Assembly (NCBI GenBank): GCA_024638965.1
Contig: JAHEJI010000030.1
Span: 1 to 37,299, forward strand
From: Planctomycetaceae bacterium
Lineage (GTDB): Bacteria; Planctomycetota; Planctomycetia; Pirellulales; Pirellulaceae
Reading direction: 5' to 3'
Length of the DNA stretch: 37,299 nt
Positions within the stretch are counted from its first letter, which is position 1. Every line of letters starts with the position of its first letter. A model generated the notes under the pieces. It was not told the origin of the DNA, made no database searches, and saw only the letters and a program-made list of their open reading frames with translations. This document shows, piece by piece, positions 8,347 to 17,258 of this stretch. A program made the position numbers and the translations under genes.

Positions 8347-8381
8347 AAAAAAATACGCCCGGCAACTCAAGTTGCCGGGCG
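8347..8381 (-). terminator. Rho-independent terminator between convergent genes
   Basis: A perfect 11-bp stem, 8356-8366 and 8371-8381 (CGCCCGGCAAC / GTTGCCGGGCG), closes the loop TCAA. On the minus strand it is followed by TA and T7, a canonical terminator for the YHS-like gene. On the plus strand only GTTTG follows, so it may also stop the cytochrome gene weakly. Confidence 0.92.
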
Positions 8382-8413
8382 TTTGAAATATCGCTTCGAT
8401 AAACTGTTTGGGT

Positions 8414-9220
8414 TTACTTTTTCTTTTCGAATCCTTTTTCGAATGCCTTGTCGGCGAATACCAATTCAGCCTTCGCAGCGTCATCGGCCGCGTCGTTGAC
8501 TTTCTTGACGCAATTACCACAACAAAACGTTACGTTTGTACCGCCGACTTCAACCGACTGTTCTTCATCGACCGGGTTGCCAGAAATCGGACAAGCCTTT
8601 TGAGCGTACTGACCCGTTTTCACCAATTGGTGGTTCGCCAGCGCGGCATACTTGGCAGGGTCCTTGGAGAATCTTTTGGGGCAGTTCTTGCAGCAGAAAT
8701 ATACTTTGCCTTCGCGATAATCAACTGCGTGTTCTTTCAAGGCGTCTTTTTTCTTCATGAACAAGCATTTGACGTCTTTCAAATTGTCCTTTTCGAAGCC
8801 TTTTTCGAAAGCAGCCTTCGTAAAGACAAGACTGGCTTTGGCAGCAACATCGGCTGCGGACTCAACTTTACTTTGACACCCGGAACAGCAAAAGCCAACT
8901 TCGGCACCACCGACTTCGGTAACAAATTTTTCATTCGGGGCATTTCCTGAAAAAGGGCACCCCTTTTGAACGTATTGTCCGGTCAGAACCATTTGGTGAT
9001 TGGCCTTCACTTCGAACTTGGAGGAATCTTCCTCAAACATTTTGACACAATCTTCGCAACAAAAATAAACTTCACCGTCCATGTGTTTTGCAGAGGCATC
9101 CTTGGTCGCTGCATGGTCGCCATTGACGATACACTTGATGCCCGATAGATCATCGTCGCCACCTGTGGTCAACATCAGACCGAAACAGGCAAGAAACACA
9201 AAACCAGATTTCAACAACAT
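8414..9220 (-). CDS. Secreted duplicated YHS/TRASH-like cysteine protein
   Basis: A 268-residue protein with a signal peptide (MLLKSGFVFLACFGLMLTTGG). The mature part contains four CCxxC motifs, at residues 54-58, 111-115, 176-180 and 233-237. Each of two 122-residue units holds one YHS/TRASH-like motif (VYFCCxxCxxxFxxDxxK), a CPxSG segment, VEVGG, and a second xFCCxxC. The equivalent cysteines of the two units are offset by exactly 122 residues, so the protein arose by internal duplication. YHS and TRASH domains bind metals, which suggests periplasmic metal binding or sensing; the metal is unknown. ATG at 9220 is preferred over the GTG at 9241 because GGGAG lies 9 bases upstream and the signal peptide then begins properly. 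Confidence 0.85.
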   Translation of the reverse strand: MLLKSGFVFLACFGLMLTTGGDDDLSGIKCIVNGDHAATKDASAKHMDGEVYFCCEDCVKMFEEDSSKFEVKANHQMVLTGQYVQKGCPFSGNAPNEKFVTEVGGAEVGFCCSGCQSKVESAADVAAKASLVFTKAAFEKGFEKDNLKDVKCLFMKKKDALKEHAVDYREGKVYFCCKNCPKRFSKDPAKYAALANHQLVKTGQYAQKACPISGNPVDEEQSVEVGGTNVTFCCGNCVKKVNDAADDAAKAELVFADKAFEKGFEKKK

Positions 9221-9378
9221 TTTTCGAATCTCCCAAAACACGAGTTATTAATTTGACCTGCAATTATCGACGCATTCTCATAACTGTCAACGAATGTGGC
9301 ACTTTTTAAAGATTCGCTATCTAAAAAGGGCCAAGCGGATAAACTTGGATACCAGAAACCAGGAAAAGGTACAGCAAA

Positions 9379-9816
9379 ATGGATGAATTCCTTGCCGCTG
9401 CGTTAGTTGAAGCACGTTTGGGATATGCTGCCGGAGGAATTCCGATTGGGTCGGTCATCATACATAACAACGAAATTGTCGGACGCGGTCACAATCAACG
9501 AGTGCAGCAAGGCAGTGTGATTCGCCACGGAGAAATGGATGCGCTCGAAAACCTTGGACGCAAACCGGCCGGTTTTTATCGTGAATGTACGTTGTATACA
9601 ACTTTGTCTCCCTGTCCGATGTGTAGTGGCGCCATCTTGCTGTACAAAATTCCGCGAGTGGTCATTGGTGAACATCGCACATTCATGGGTGAAGAAGATC
9701 TCCTGCGATCCCGCGGTGTGCAAGTCGATGTTGTTGATAGCCAGGAATGCCGGTCGCTCATGCAGGAGTTTGAAGAAAAGTTCCCCGACGTTTGGAACCA
9801 AGACATCGGAGTGTAG
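9379..9816 (+). CDS. Cytosine deaminase, yeast Fcy1-like
   Basis: A 145-residue zinc deaminase of the CDA/TadA fold. Zinc ligands are H50 with the catalytic E52 (HGE) and C79/C82 (PCPMC). From memory of yeast Fcy1, the match is unusually close along the whole chain: GGIPIGSVII, GRGHNQR, the HGE-x-x-x-LEN segment, TLYTTLSPC, GAI, IPRVVIGE, and the C-terminal DIG tail. The substrate is therefore more likely free cytosine (to uracil, pyrimidine salvage) than tRNA adenosine. Typical bacterial cytosine deaminase (CodA) is an unrelated amidohydrolase. The start ATG at 9379 has AGGAAAAGG upstream. It converges with the MFS gene with only 41 bases between the stops. Confidence 0.88.
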   Translation: MDEFLAAALVEARLGYAAGGIPIGSVIIHNNEIVGRGHNQRVQQGSVIRHGEMDALENLGRKPAGFYRECTLYTTLSPCPMCSGAILLYKIPRVVIGEHRTFMGEEDLLRSRGVQVDVVDSQECRSLMQEFEEKFPDVWNQDIGV

Positions 9817-9857
9817 GAGTTGGCAGTTGACCGTGTCACCTACCTCCGAATTCCGAC

Positions 9858-11147
9858 CTATTTATGTCGTGGCTCTTCCAGACCCATCGTCAACAGCCAG
9901 CCCACAAACACGAGTGCGGCAACTGAAACAAAGATGGGCTCAAAACCAAACCAATCAATCATCGCTCCCAGCAAACTCGACGTCAGAATCGCGGGCGCGG
10001 CCATGCACAGACCCAGTGTCGATAAATAGCGTGGATGGTACTTCTCTTTGACGATTTCCAAAGTGTAATTGAAAAATCCCCGCATTGTCACCGGCGTCAG
10101 CCCAATCAGGCAGAACAGAAAAATGAACAAGGGTTGTCCTGTTGCGCCCATTCGTGCCAGAACCAACGAGAAAATCGGGATCATACAAATCGCGAGCATC
10201 AAGGTCCGCAACACAATGCGGTAACCAAATCGGTCGCCAGCCCAACCTGTTGGAATGGCGAACAATGAGGCACCAATGTTTTGCGCGATCAGCCAAGGTA
10301 TCATCGCAGTCAGGCCGAGTTTGGATTCGCCGCGCACCAAAGCCTGGTAATGCGGAAACAACGTCATCGACATCCCGAATAAGCTGGCCATGATGGCGAG
10401 CCGACGAAAATTCTTATCCATCGCCAACGTCGCGATCGACAACCGGAAAAGCTCCACGGCCGTCCGTTTGGTGCCTGTTGGAGTGTCTTCCTCTTCTTTC
10501 AAAAATACCGTCAGCAGGCCCGCGCACAAAAAGGCACAACCCGTAAACGCAAAAATGCACACGAAATTGCCGCTTGTTTCACCCAACCACAGGTTGAGCA
10601 ATATCCAGGCGAAAGAAATCGCGCTGACGGCACCCAACGTGGTCGAAATCAGCATCAGGCGACCACGCCGCTGCGTCCAAATCAGTTTGCCGATCATCGT
10701 GCTGAAAACCAGCTGGTTAATTCCAACGCTCGCAAAAAAGATGCCGTAAATGAAGAGAAACACGATTGGCAGCCACCAACTTGGAGTACCGCCCGAAACC
10801 CACCAAACCAGCGACAACATCAGGAAACAGATTCCCATCAAGATCGTCGCCGCGGCTAGCACCCACTTTTTGATCTTTCGATTGCGAAGCCAATCTGAGA
10901 TCAACAGGGGAGGAATGCTTTGACCAAACCGATTCAGCATCGGCAAACACCCGCGAAGCCAGCCTTGGCCACCGATCAAGTCGAGCACGGCCGGCATAAT
11001 GATGCTCTCGGTTTTGAAGATCCAACCGGTCCGCACCAGGACTTGATAAAGCGCCATCAAGCCAAAATTGAACCCACTTTTCGACGAAATTGAAGTTGTC
11101 AACGGGTTAGCTGTTTCAGAGTCGCCGCCAGGATTTGGGTTAGCCAT
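9858..11147 (-). CDS. MFS transporter
   Basis: A 429-residue polytopic membrane protein with about 12 hydrophobic segments. It is split by a central hydrophilic loop (about residues 215-235, KEEEDTPTGTKRT) in the manner of the major facilitator superfamily. GDRFGYR after the eighth or so helix is the MFS motif-A-like loop (G-x-x-x-D-R-x-G-R). The first loop is less typical. The substrate cannot be predicted. The start ATG at 11147 follows AGGTTAGGGAG. It lies 64 bases downstream of the CYTH gene on the same strand, so the two may be co-transcribed. Confidence 0.85.
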   Translation of the reverse strand: MANPNPGGDSETANPLTTSISSKSGFNFGLMALYQVLVRTGWIFKTESIIMPAVLDLIGGQGWLRGCLPMLNRFGQSIPPLLISDWLRNRKIKKWVLAAATILMGICFLMLSLVWWVSGGTPSWWLPIVFLFIYGIFFASVGINQLVFSTMIGKLIWTQRRGRLMLISTTLGAVSAISFAWILLNLWLGETSGNFVCIFAFTGCAFLCAGLLTVFLKEEEDTPTGTKRTAVELFRLSIATLAMDKNFRRLAIMASLFGMSMTLFPHYQALVRGESKLGLTAMIPWLIAQNIGASLFAIPTGWAGDRFGYRIVLRTLMLAICMIPIFSLVLARMGATGQPLFIFLFCLIGLTPVTMRGFFNYTLEIVKEKYHPRYLSTLGLCMAAPAILTSSLLGAMIDWFGFEPIFVSVAALVFVGWLLTMGLEEPRHK

Positions 11148-11211
11148 CTCCCTAACCTAACAGGCAGCCTCAATTCCTTCGAGACCGGACGAAAGAGTTA
11201 GCTCACGGCGT

Positions 11212-11796
11212 TTAAAATTCGCAGGCTCGTTGTCCGCGCTTTTGCAGCAACAGATCCAGATAAGAAGTTGTAATCGGATTAGCCAACCCTAACTCATTGG
11301 CGAACTTCAATAATTGTGCCTTCGCCGGTGCGACGAGCGACGCTTGTCCTGGCGATGAATCGTCAACCAGCATTTCCAATTCCACAAACGATCCAAGTTC
11401 GTCAACTTCATCGATGCAGATTTGGACCGGTTGACCCTCCAACTCGATTTCGAACGATTCACGACGCTTGACCACATCGGCTTCTTCAAAAAAACCACAT
11501 CCAAGAAAGATTGCTTTCATTTTTTTGGCAGCGGTTGAATCTTCAAGCGACAACTCCGTTTCGCTGCGAATTTTCGCCTGTTTGTCGCGGTTTGGGCCCT
11601 TAAAAGTGACGCAGAATTCGTCGTCCGATTCACGAATTCTCAGAGCAAGATCTATTTTTGCAAAATCCTGTAAGCTGTGATTGAAGTACACGTCTCTTTG
11701 CTGGGAAACTACGCTCGGACCAACGACGAATTTTGAAAGTCGTCGTCGAAAGTCGTCGGGGGCCGGAATTGAGAATTTGAGTTCGACTTCAACCAT
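11212..11796 (-). CDS. CYTH domain protein (CyaB/thiamine-triphosphatase-like)
   Basis: A 194-residue protein with the CYTH triphosphate-tunnel signature ExExK at residues 3-7 (EVELK). Downstream there are alternating charged strands: DLALRIRES, FCVTFKGP, IRSETEL, RRESFEIE, VQICIDEVDELGSFVELE and the TSYLDLLL C-terminus. This is the arrangement of CyaB class IV adenylate cyclases and related triphosphatases. The family hydrolyses or cyclises triphosphorylated substrates with a divalent metal; the actual substrate is not evident. The ATG at 11796 is chosen because the frame upstream offers only a TTG at 11808; neither has a strong ribosome site. It is divergent from the DUF547 gene with about 100 bases between them. 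Confidence 0.87.
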   Translation of the reverse strand: MVEVELKFSIPAPDDFRRRLSKFVVGPSVVSQQRDVYFNHSLQDFAKIDLALRIRESDDEFCVTFKGPNRDKQAKIRSETELSLEDSTAAKKMKAIFLGCGFFEEADVVKRRESFEIELEGQPVQICIDEVDELGSFVELEMLVDDSSPGQASLVAPAKAQLLKFANELGLANPITTSYLDLLLQKRGQRACEF

Positions 11797-11900
11797 TCTG
11801 GATTTCAATTTGTAGTCAGCGACGACCAGGGCGGTGCTGAACCTGTTAAAGGACCTGGATTGGCGTAAACGGCATCGCCAAAAAATGATGTAACTTTTTC

Positions 11901-12743
11901 ATGGAGAAAAAAGTGAGTGTGATTGCAAACGTATCAATCCTGTTGGTGGTTGTCGTGGCGGTCATGATCAACGCTGGAACGATCTTTGGCCAGAACAAAA
12001 TTGTCGGCCAAAAGTGGCCAGTAAATCAACGCGTCTCGTTTAAAGAGATTGATCACTCATCCTATCATACGCTTTTGCAAAAGTACGTCGACTCCGACGG
12101 AATGGTCAATTACAAAGGCTGGAAGGCAAACTCGGCCGACCATGACGCCTTACTCAAATACATCAAACAGCTTGGCAAAGTCGATTCGACAAAGCCAGCT
12201 TCAAACGAAGCCAAATTGGCATATTGGATCAACGCCTACAATGCGGTAACGATTGAAGGGATCTTACAGGTCTACCCCACGACCAGCATTCGAAATCACA
12301 CAGCCAAGTTGTTGGGTTACAACATTTGGAAGAACTTGAAGCTGATTTCGGGCGATCAGCAGATCAACCTCGATTCGATTGAACACAAGGTACTTCGCAA
12401 AATGGGCGAACCCCGTATTCATTTCGCGATTGTGTGCGCTTCGATCGGATGTCCCCGGCTTCTCAATGAAGCCTATGTTGCCAACCGTCTTGAGGACCAG
12501 CTGACGACGAATGCAACTGACTTCTTCTCACGATCCCGCAATCTCCAGATTAATCAGTCGAAACGCGAACTTCGCTTGAGTTCGATCATGAGTTGGTTTG
12601 GCAGCGATTTTGGTCAGAGCCAGGAACAACAACTCCAAGCCATCTCACCCTACTTCCCGGAAACCGCCAAGCAGTTTGTCGAAAGCGGTGATATTCGAGT
12701 CAGCTATCTCGATTACGACTGGAACATTAACGAACAACGCTGA
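11901..12743 (+). CDS. Secreted DUF547 protein
   Basis: A 280-residue protein with an N-terminal hydrophobic segment (residues 8-29) ending near IFGQ, probably a signal peptide. The mature part is a full DUF547 domain: [50 protein letters not shown], and the terminal [12 protein letters not shown]. The conserved Cys-Ala-Ser-x-Gly-Cys-Pro segment resembles a transglutaminase-like active-site region, but no activity is established for the family. It is likely periplasmic. The start follows no strong ribosome site (ATTTTTTCATGGAG); TTTTTC precedes it. The gene stands alone, followed by 453 bases of intergenic DNA. Confidence 0.88.
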   Translation: MEKKVSVIANVSILLVVVVAVMINAGTIFGQNKIVGQKWPVNQRVSFKEIDHSSYHTLLQKYVDSDGMVNYKGWKANSADHDALLKYIKQLGKVDSTKPASNEAKLAYWINAYNAVTIEGILQVYPTTSIRNHTAKLLGYNIWKNLKLISGDQQINLDSIEHKVLRKMGEPRIHFAIVCASIGCPRLLNEAYVANRLEDQLTTNATDFFSRSRNLQINQSKRELRLSSIMSWFGSDFGQSQEQQLQAISPYFPETAKQFVESGDIRVSYLDYDWNINEQR

Positions 12744-13196
12744 AAGGCAACTTGGTTCGAGAGCTCGCTCTCGCTATTGAGTCGACATATTCTTAAAAAT
12801 GCCTGCGGTTATCTTATCTTTGGTGAAATCTCAATTGCGCGCAGTTATGATCTCTATTGGTGCAAAGCCAATACCGTAGTCAGCGCATTTCCAGAGTTGA
12901 TTTGCACTTGTGTTATCCTGAACCGAGGTACGAGGTGAAAGATCTCTCGTCGTTTAGCGGAGGTTCTTTAGTCGCAGGCTCCTTCAGAATGACGGGAAAA
13001 GCCGAGGACTCATTTTGGAAATGCACTAGTATTTCGTCTCAACTCACTTTTCGGGTAGTAGACGAGGCGCTCACAGCTAAGTGAAACATCGTGTTTTTCC
13101 GGCGAGAGACCGAATTTGGCGATGTCCAACTAGCATTCCAAAAAAACCTTACTCCGCAGTTTAATCAGCCTTTTCAAAACCCTCTCCAGGACTCGC
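12744..13196. other. Intergenic region with a REP-like element
   Basis: After the DUF547 stop there is a short hairpin CGAGAG-CTCG-CTCTCG near 12757-12772 without a T tail, then the repeat element listed at 12912-12993. The remaining sequence up to the oxidoreductase start shows nothing recognisable. A 75-codon open frame across the repeat is judged spurious. Confidence 0.6.
12912..12993. repeat. Dispersed imperfect-palindrome element, family 1, copy 1
   Basis: The element begins GTTATCCTGAA and ends TTCAGAATGAC, which are near-complementary ends. The interior GAAAGATCTCTCGTCG...TTCTTTAGTCGCAGGCTCC matches the arrangement of copy 2 at 17259-17344. It looks like the widespread intergenic repeat type with TCATTCTGA ends. 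Confidence 0.75.
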
Positions 13197-14546
13197 ATGA
13201 TTGTTAAACCGGCAGACGACTCCATCTCGTGGGCGATTGTCGGCGGAGGCATGCTGGGTATGACACTCGCCTATCGAATGGCGAAGCTGGGCCATCGAGT
13301 CACCTTGATCGAAGCTGCACCTCAACTTGGCGGTTTGGCTTCTACATGGCAACTTGGCGACATCGAATGGGAACGCTACTACCACGTGATCCTGTTGTCG
13401 GATTCCCGTTTACGAAACCTCTTGGAAGAAATTGATCTGGCCGATGACCTCAAATGGGTCGAAACAAAAACTGGTTTTTTTACCGACGGCCAGCTCTATT
13501 CGATGTCCAACACGGCAGAATTTCTCGGGTTTCCGCCGCTGAATCTGATTGAAAAATTACGGCTTGGTGGCACCATTTTTTATGCTTCCAAAATTCGCAA
13601 CTGGCGACGCCTGGAAAAAATCCCGGTCGCAGACTGGCTAAAACGTTGGTCAGGGAAGGGGACCTTTGACAAAATCTGGGAGCCGCTTCTTCGCGCCAAA
13701 CTTGGTGAAAGCTACCAACGAACGGCAGCCAGTTTCATATGGTCTAACATTAACCGGATGTACAAGGCCCGCCGAACGGGATTGAAAAAGGAGATGTTCG
13801 GATACGTCCGCGGCGGCTATGGTGCCATCATCAAGCGGCTTACCGAGCGCCTGCTAAAAGCGGGTGTCGAAATCAGGACAAGTTGCCCGATTTCTGAAAT
13901 CAAAAAACAAGACGATTATTTCAAATTGCAATTGCGAGACGTCACGCAAACCTACGATCGAGTCGTCGTCACCGTCGCCAATGATGTCGCCAGCCGGATT
14001 TGCCCCGACCTTTCAAAAGATGAACTCGATAAACTTGGAAAAACCGAATACCTGGGAATCTGCTGCGCATCGATGCTGTTGAAGAGACCGATCTCGCCGT
14101 ATTACGTTACCAACATAACTGACAGCTGGGTGCCGATGACGGCCGTGATTGAATCAACCAACATCGTCGACCGGGAGGAGACCGGAGGAGCCTCGCTGAT
14201 CTACCTTCCCAAATATGTTCCAGCCGCTCACGAAATGTTCGAACGAAGCGACGAGGACATTCAGGAGGAGTTCTTGTCCGCTTTGGAAAAAATGGATCCA
14301 GATTTCGATCGTGACGATGTGCGGGCTTTCCGAATTTCGCGCACGCGTAACGTGATGGCCATTCCCACGTTGAATTACTCAAATTCCCTGCCACCGCAGA
14401 AAACGAGTGTGCCTGGAATGTACTTGGTCAATTCGGCGTACATCTTGAAAGGCAATCTCAACGTTAACGAAACCATCACGATTGCTGAACAAGCCATCGA
14501 CACCGTGTTGGCTAATGATTTGCAGCTCGCTACGCAGGTGAAATAG
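13197..14546 (+). CDS. FAD-dependent amine-oxidase-family oxidoreductase
   Basis: A 449-residue flavoprotein. The dinucleotide-binding fold is at residues 12-40 (AIVGGGMLGMTLAYRMAK ... VTLIEA), followed by the second FAD contact LGGLASTW. The C-terminal motif NSAYILKGNLNVNETI resembles the terminal FAD-binding segment of this superfamily. It belongs to the PF01593-type amine oxidase/protoporphyrinogen-oxidase-like group whose members often lie in polysaccharide or lipid modification loci. The substrate is unknown. W/Y-rich segments (IEWERYYHVILLSDS) are typical of this subgroup. The start ATG at 13197 has only a weak upstream purine run (CCAGGACTCGC). It is followed by a structured repeat and a convergent gene. 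Confidence 0.85.
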   Translation: MIVKPADDSISWAIVGGGMLGMTLAYRMAKLGHRVTLIEAAPQLGGLASTWQLGDIEWERYYHVILLSDSRLRNLLEEIDLADDLKWVETKTGFFTDGQLYSMSNTAEFLGFPPLNLIEKLRLGGTIFYASKIRNWRRLEKIPVADWLKRWSGKGTFDKIWEPLLRAKLGESYQRTAASFIWSNINRMYKARRTGLKKEMFGYVRGGYGAIIKRLTERLLKAGVEIRTSCPISEIKKQDDYFKLQLRDVTQTYDRVVVTVANDVASRICPDLSKDELDKLGKTEYLGICCASMLLKRPISPYYVTNITDSWVPMTAVIESTNIVDREETGGASLIYLPKYVPAAHEMFERSDEDIQEEFLSALEKMDPDFDRDDVRAFRISRTRNVMAIPTLNYSNSLPPQKTSVPGMYLVNSAYILKGNLNVNETITIAEQAIDTVLANDLQLATQVK

Positions 14547-14604
14547 CCATACGTTTAACCGCGTGTCTCGGTGCCGCAATGGTACTTGCTTTACGGCGAC
14601 TCGA

Positions 14605-14720
14605 CACCTTCACGCGTGAGGGTCCGGGAGAGGGAAACGAAAAGATTCCTTGCGGAATCAACAACCCTCACCCGACGCTGAGACGTCGACCTCTCCCAAC
14701 TCGTGAGAGGTTGGGTCCTA
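14605..14720. repeat. Highly structured intergenic element with GGGAGAGG/CCTCTCCC motifs
   Basis: Complementary arms GTGAGGGT (14616-14623) and ACCCTCAC (14664-14671) enclose a perfect hairpin GATTCC-TTGC-GGAATC (14644-14659). Next come GACG-CTGAGA-CGTC and nested inverted repeats CCTCTC/GAGAGG and CCCAAC/GTTGGG. It lies between convergent genes. It resembles a class of dispersed bacterial intergenic repeats; only one copy is seen here. Confidence 0.65.
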
Positions 14721-14799
14721 AATTAAGTGCCATTCATTGGGCGCTGCCCACGCGTTTAAACGATGCGATGAGATCTTCTCGTGGCCGTGTTAACAAGAA

Positions 14800-15984
14800 T
14801 CACTCAACCTCGAAAACAAGCACCGTTTCACCATTGCTGTTCGGTGCTCTGGTTTTCTCAAATACATCCACATCGAACAACCGCGAGATACTGTTTCCGC
14901 ACAAGTCCTCTAAACGATTGTCGATGTGAATTGCGTGTCTCCCGGCATTCCAATTTGTATCCGGCCTCAGCTTCCACAGGGATTCATTTTCCAACAATCG
15001 AATTTTACCCGTGATCCGTCGCTGATCGGGGCCTCGAACTTCGATCACTCGTTGCAGCATGGCACTGTCAAGCGGCTCGTCCAGATTTAGAACCAAGTCG
15101 TTTTGTGTGCCTGCCTTGGGCGCTTTGAACTTCCACGCCAAGGGGTTGGGACATGATTGATCGGCCTCGAAGGTCTTGAAGGCTTTTGAAATTGACTCGA
15201 GCTTCTTGGAGTTAAAAGTTGCTACCAGAGGATTGCCATTGGCATCGGGCCAGGATCCATCAATAACCAACTCGTATTCCTTGTTAGCTTCGAATATCGG
15301 ACCCATTTCTTCGCGCGGCTTCAAACCGCGTTTGATTCGTCCCGGGTCGAGCAACAATGTCAAACGATGTGAATCGGCACTCCAGAATTCCTGTTCAATT
15401 TCCAGGAACGGCAACTCGATTTCCCGGTAACTGACATCGCCATTCCGCTTAATTCGTTCCCGAAGATGAAGGAACTGATAGATGTCACCTTTCCGCATTG
15501 GGCCAGAAAAATGAACGTAAAACTTGAGAAGGTTTTCAGGCAACTCGCCAGCAGAAGGATAAATCGCGACCAGCTTCGTAGGTTCAACATCGCTGGCGGG
15601 AATCACAAGCGTTTTCTTGATTGTGCGACTTGGCTGGAGCGGAATGGATAATTCCGATTCATACTTCATCCCTGGCTTGAGCGGGAAATTGGGTTTGAAG
15701 TAGAAACGATTCCCCGAATAAACAATCTCGCCGGCCAAAGCAGGAATTTCGTCGTGATTAACTCCATTTACCCATAACTTGATGAATTCTTGATCAGCTA
15801 ACTTGCGAAGTGATTCGATCTGATCTTCGGACAGTCCCGAAACAACGACGATAAAGTCGCCAGTACCAATGTTGGCAACTTCGACCAGGATGTCTTTGGA
15901 AACATCCTGGTCGGTCGCAAAAGCCGATAAGCCAAACAAGAACGCGATCACTAAAACAACGGATAGGATTGATTTTGATCGCAT
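14800..15984 (-). CDS. Secreted protein with Big_5/SbsA-like Ig domains
   Basis: A 394-residue exported protein with a clear signal peptide (residues 1-23, MRSKSILSVVLVIAFLFGLSAFA). The segment AIYPSAGELPENLLKFYVHFSGPMRKGD near residues 135-165 is characteristic of bacterial Ig-like (Big_5/SbsA type) domains, and the second half (LVLNLDEPLDSAMLQRVIEV ... IDNRLEDLCGNSISR) reads as another. No catalytic motif is visible. It is probably a cell-surface or periplasmic protein. It starts 26 bases after the stop of the beta-propeller-like gene on the same strand, so the two form an operon. Confidence 0.8.
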   Translation of the reverse strand: MRSKSILSVVLVIAFLFGLSAFATDQDVSKDILVEVANIGTGDFIVVVSGLSEDQIESLRKLADQEFIKLWVNGVNHDEIPALAGEIVYSGNRFYFKPNFPLKPGMKYESELSIPLQPSRTIKKTLVIPASDVEPTKLVAIYPSAGELPENLLKFYVHFSGPMRKGDIYQFLHLRERIKRNGDVSYREIELPFLEIEQEFWSADSHRLTLLLDPGRIKRGLKPREEMGPIFEANKEYELVIDGSWPDANGNPLVATFNSKKLESISKAFKTFEADQSCPNPLAWKFKAPKAGTQNDLVLNLDEPLDSAMLQRVIEVRGPDQRRITGKIRLLENESLWKLRPDTNWNAGRHAIHIDNRLEDLCGNSISRLFDVDVFEKTRAPNSNGETVLVFEVE

Positions 15985-16010
15985 TCGAATTTAAACCACT
16001 CTTAGACAAC

Positions 16011-17120
16011 TCAGGGAAGCACGATTGTCCTCAGATGTTCTTTGCCGTCGTCCGTCTGAACCAGAATCATAGCATGAGTCGCACTCAATGCATCCAGCTG
16101 CATGACTCCTTCTAGCGACTTAATAGTCTCATAAGGGACGCCTTTGGTACCGCCGCCAGAAACTCGTTCTTCAATCGACTCTTGCGACGCGGCGTTTGCC
16201 AAGTCAATTTTCATAACACCGCGGCTACTGTTGGCCATCAGCGCATAATCTTTACCGTCTTTTGTGTACACCACCATGTCAAGCGGCCGATTTCGATTAC
16301 CAAGCTCGGCAATGGTTGTGCCTTTCACTTTGGTTTCTGGCTTCAACTGGCCCACCGGAATCCGCACCAATGGCGTGCAGGTGTAAGCTGCCAGCAAGTT
16401 CACTTCATCATCAATCACAAGTGATGCAAAGGTTCGAATCGGAGATCGTGTTTCAAACCGCCCGTGGGCACCATGATAAATCTCGATACTTGCACCAACG
16501 TTGACTTCACCGAAGGGATAAGGGATGGCTCGCAAATTGGAAGCAAACTCTTCATTGGAAAGACCGGCTACGTAAATCTGGTCGTCGATGTAAGCCATGT
16601 CGGTAATCGATGACATCTTCTGGTTTCCGCGGCGAGTCTCTTTGCTTTCAGGTGCATTGGGCAACACGGTTTCGGTAAACTTCAGACCCGAAAGCTTAAA
16701 CGGACTCATCGCTTTCGTTTTGGCATCCACGACAAAGAGCGTGGAGACTTCATCGGCTCCGCTTCCACGCGTCACATTCAGATAGGCATTTCCGTTGACA
16801 AGATTGACTGCCAAATCGTTGATCCGTACGTCGTCCGATTTGGTTCCCATCGCACCGGCAATTTTCGAACGGATGTCTTTCACTTCAACCGTCACGCCTT
16901 CCACGGAACCCTCGGTGTCTCCAGTTTCAATTGCGTAGATTTTCGCGGCCATGGGATCGCTTAACAACAACAGTCCATTCGGGCCAAACGCGATCGGGCC
17001 TCCTGATTTCAGTTTGATTTCTGCGGCAGCATTCGGTTCGTCTGCCGGCAAATGGTTGCTTGAGCAAACCAGAACAAATCCCGCGACGATTAACGTCACA
17101 GCGCTTTTGCATGTAAACAT
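16011..17120 (-). CDS. Secreted beta-propeller-like protein
   Basis: A 369-residue protein with a signal peptide (MFTCKSAVTLIVAGFVLVCSSNHLPA). The mature chain has repeated short strands with GPNGLLLLSDPMAAKIYAIE, VNGNAYLNVTRGSG, ITDMAYIDDQIYVAGLSNEEF and GKDYALMANSSRGVMKIDL, spaced like propeller blades (NHL/YVTN-like). It has no recognised enzymatic motif. ATG at 17120 is chosen because GGAG lies 8 bases upstream and the signal peptide starts there. The frame is open further upstream to 17306, but that extension crosses a dispersed repeat and is not coding. It is first in an operon with the Ig-like secreted protein. Confidence 0.78.
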   Translation of the reverse strand: MFTCKSAVTLIVAGFVLVCSSNHLPADEPNAAAEIKLKSGGPIAFGPNGLLLLSDPMAAKIYAIETGDTEGSVEGVTVEVKDIRSKIAGAMGTKSDDVRINDLAVNLVNGNAYLNVTRGSGADEVSTLFVVDAKTKAMSPFKLSGLKFTETVLPNAPESKETRRGNQKMSSITDMAYIDDQIYVAGLSNEEFASNLRAIPYPFGEVNVGASIEIYHGAHGRFETRSPIRTFASLVIDDEVNLLAAYTCTPLVRIPVGQLKPETKVKGTTIAELGNRNRPLDMVVYTKDGKDYALMANSSRGVMKIDLANAASQESIEERVSGGGTKGVPYETIKSLEGVMQLDALSATHAMILVQTDDGKEHLRTIVLP

Positions 17121-17258
17121 TGCTTGAACTCCGTTGTGGATGAAAGACCGCCAATCGATTTTGATAATCGAAATCGTAACACACGAGCGAAGCAGAATAA
17201 AACGGTCCAGCCAAAGAATTATGGTCATCGCCCAATGGAACCAGATACCAGCGAAAAA

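Noticed and set aside
12857-13084. 75-codon plus-strand frame
   Set aside because: Most of it is the family 1 repeat read through; a similar peptide appears only because the repeat is dispersed.
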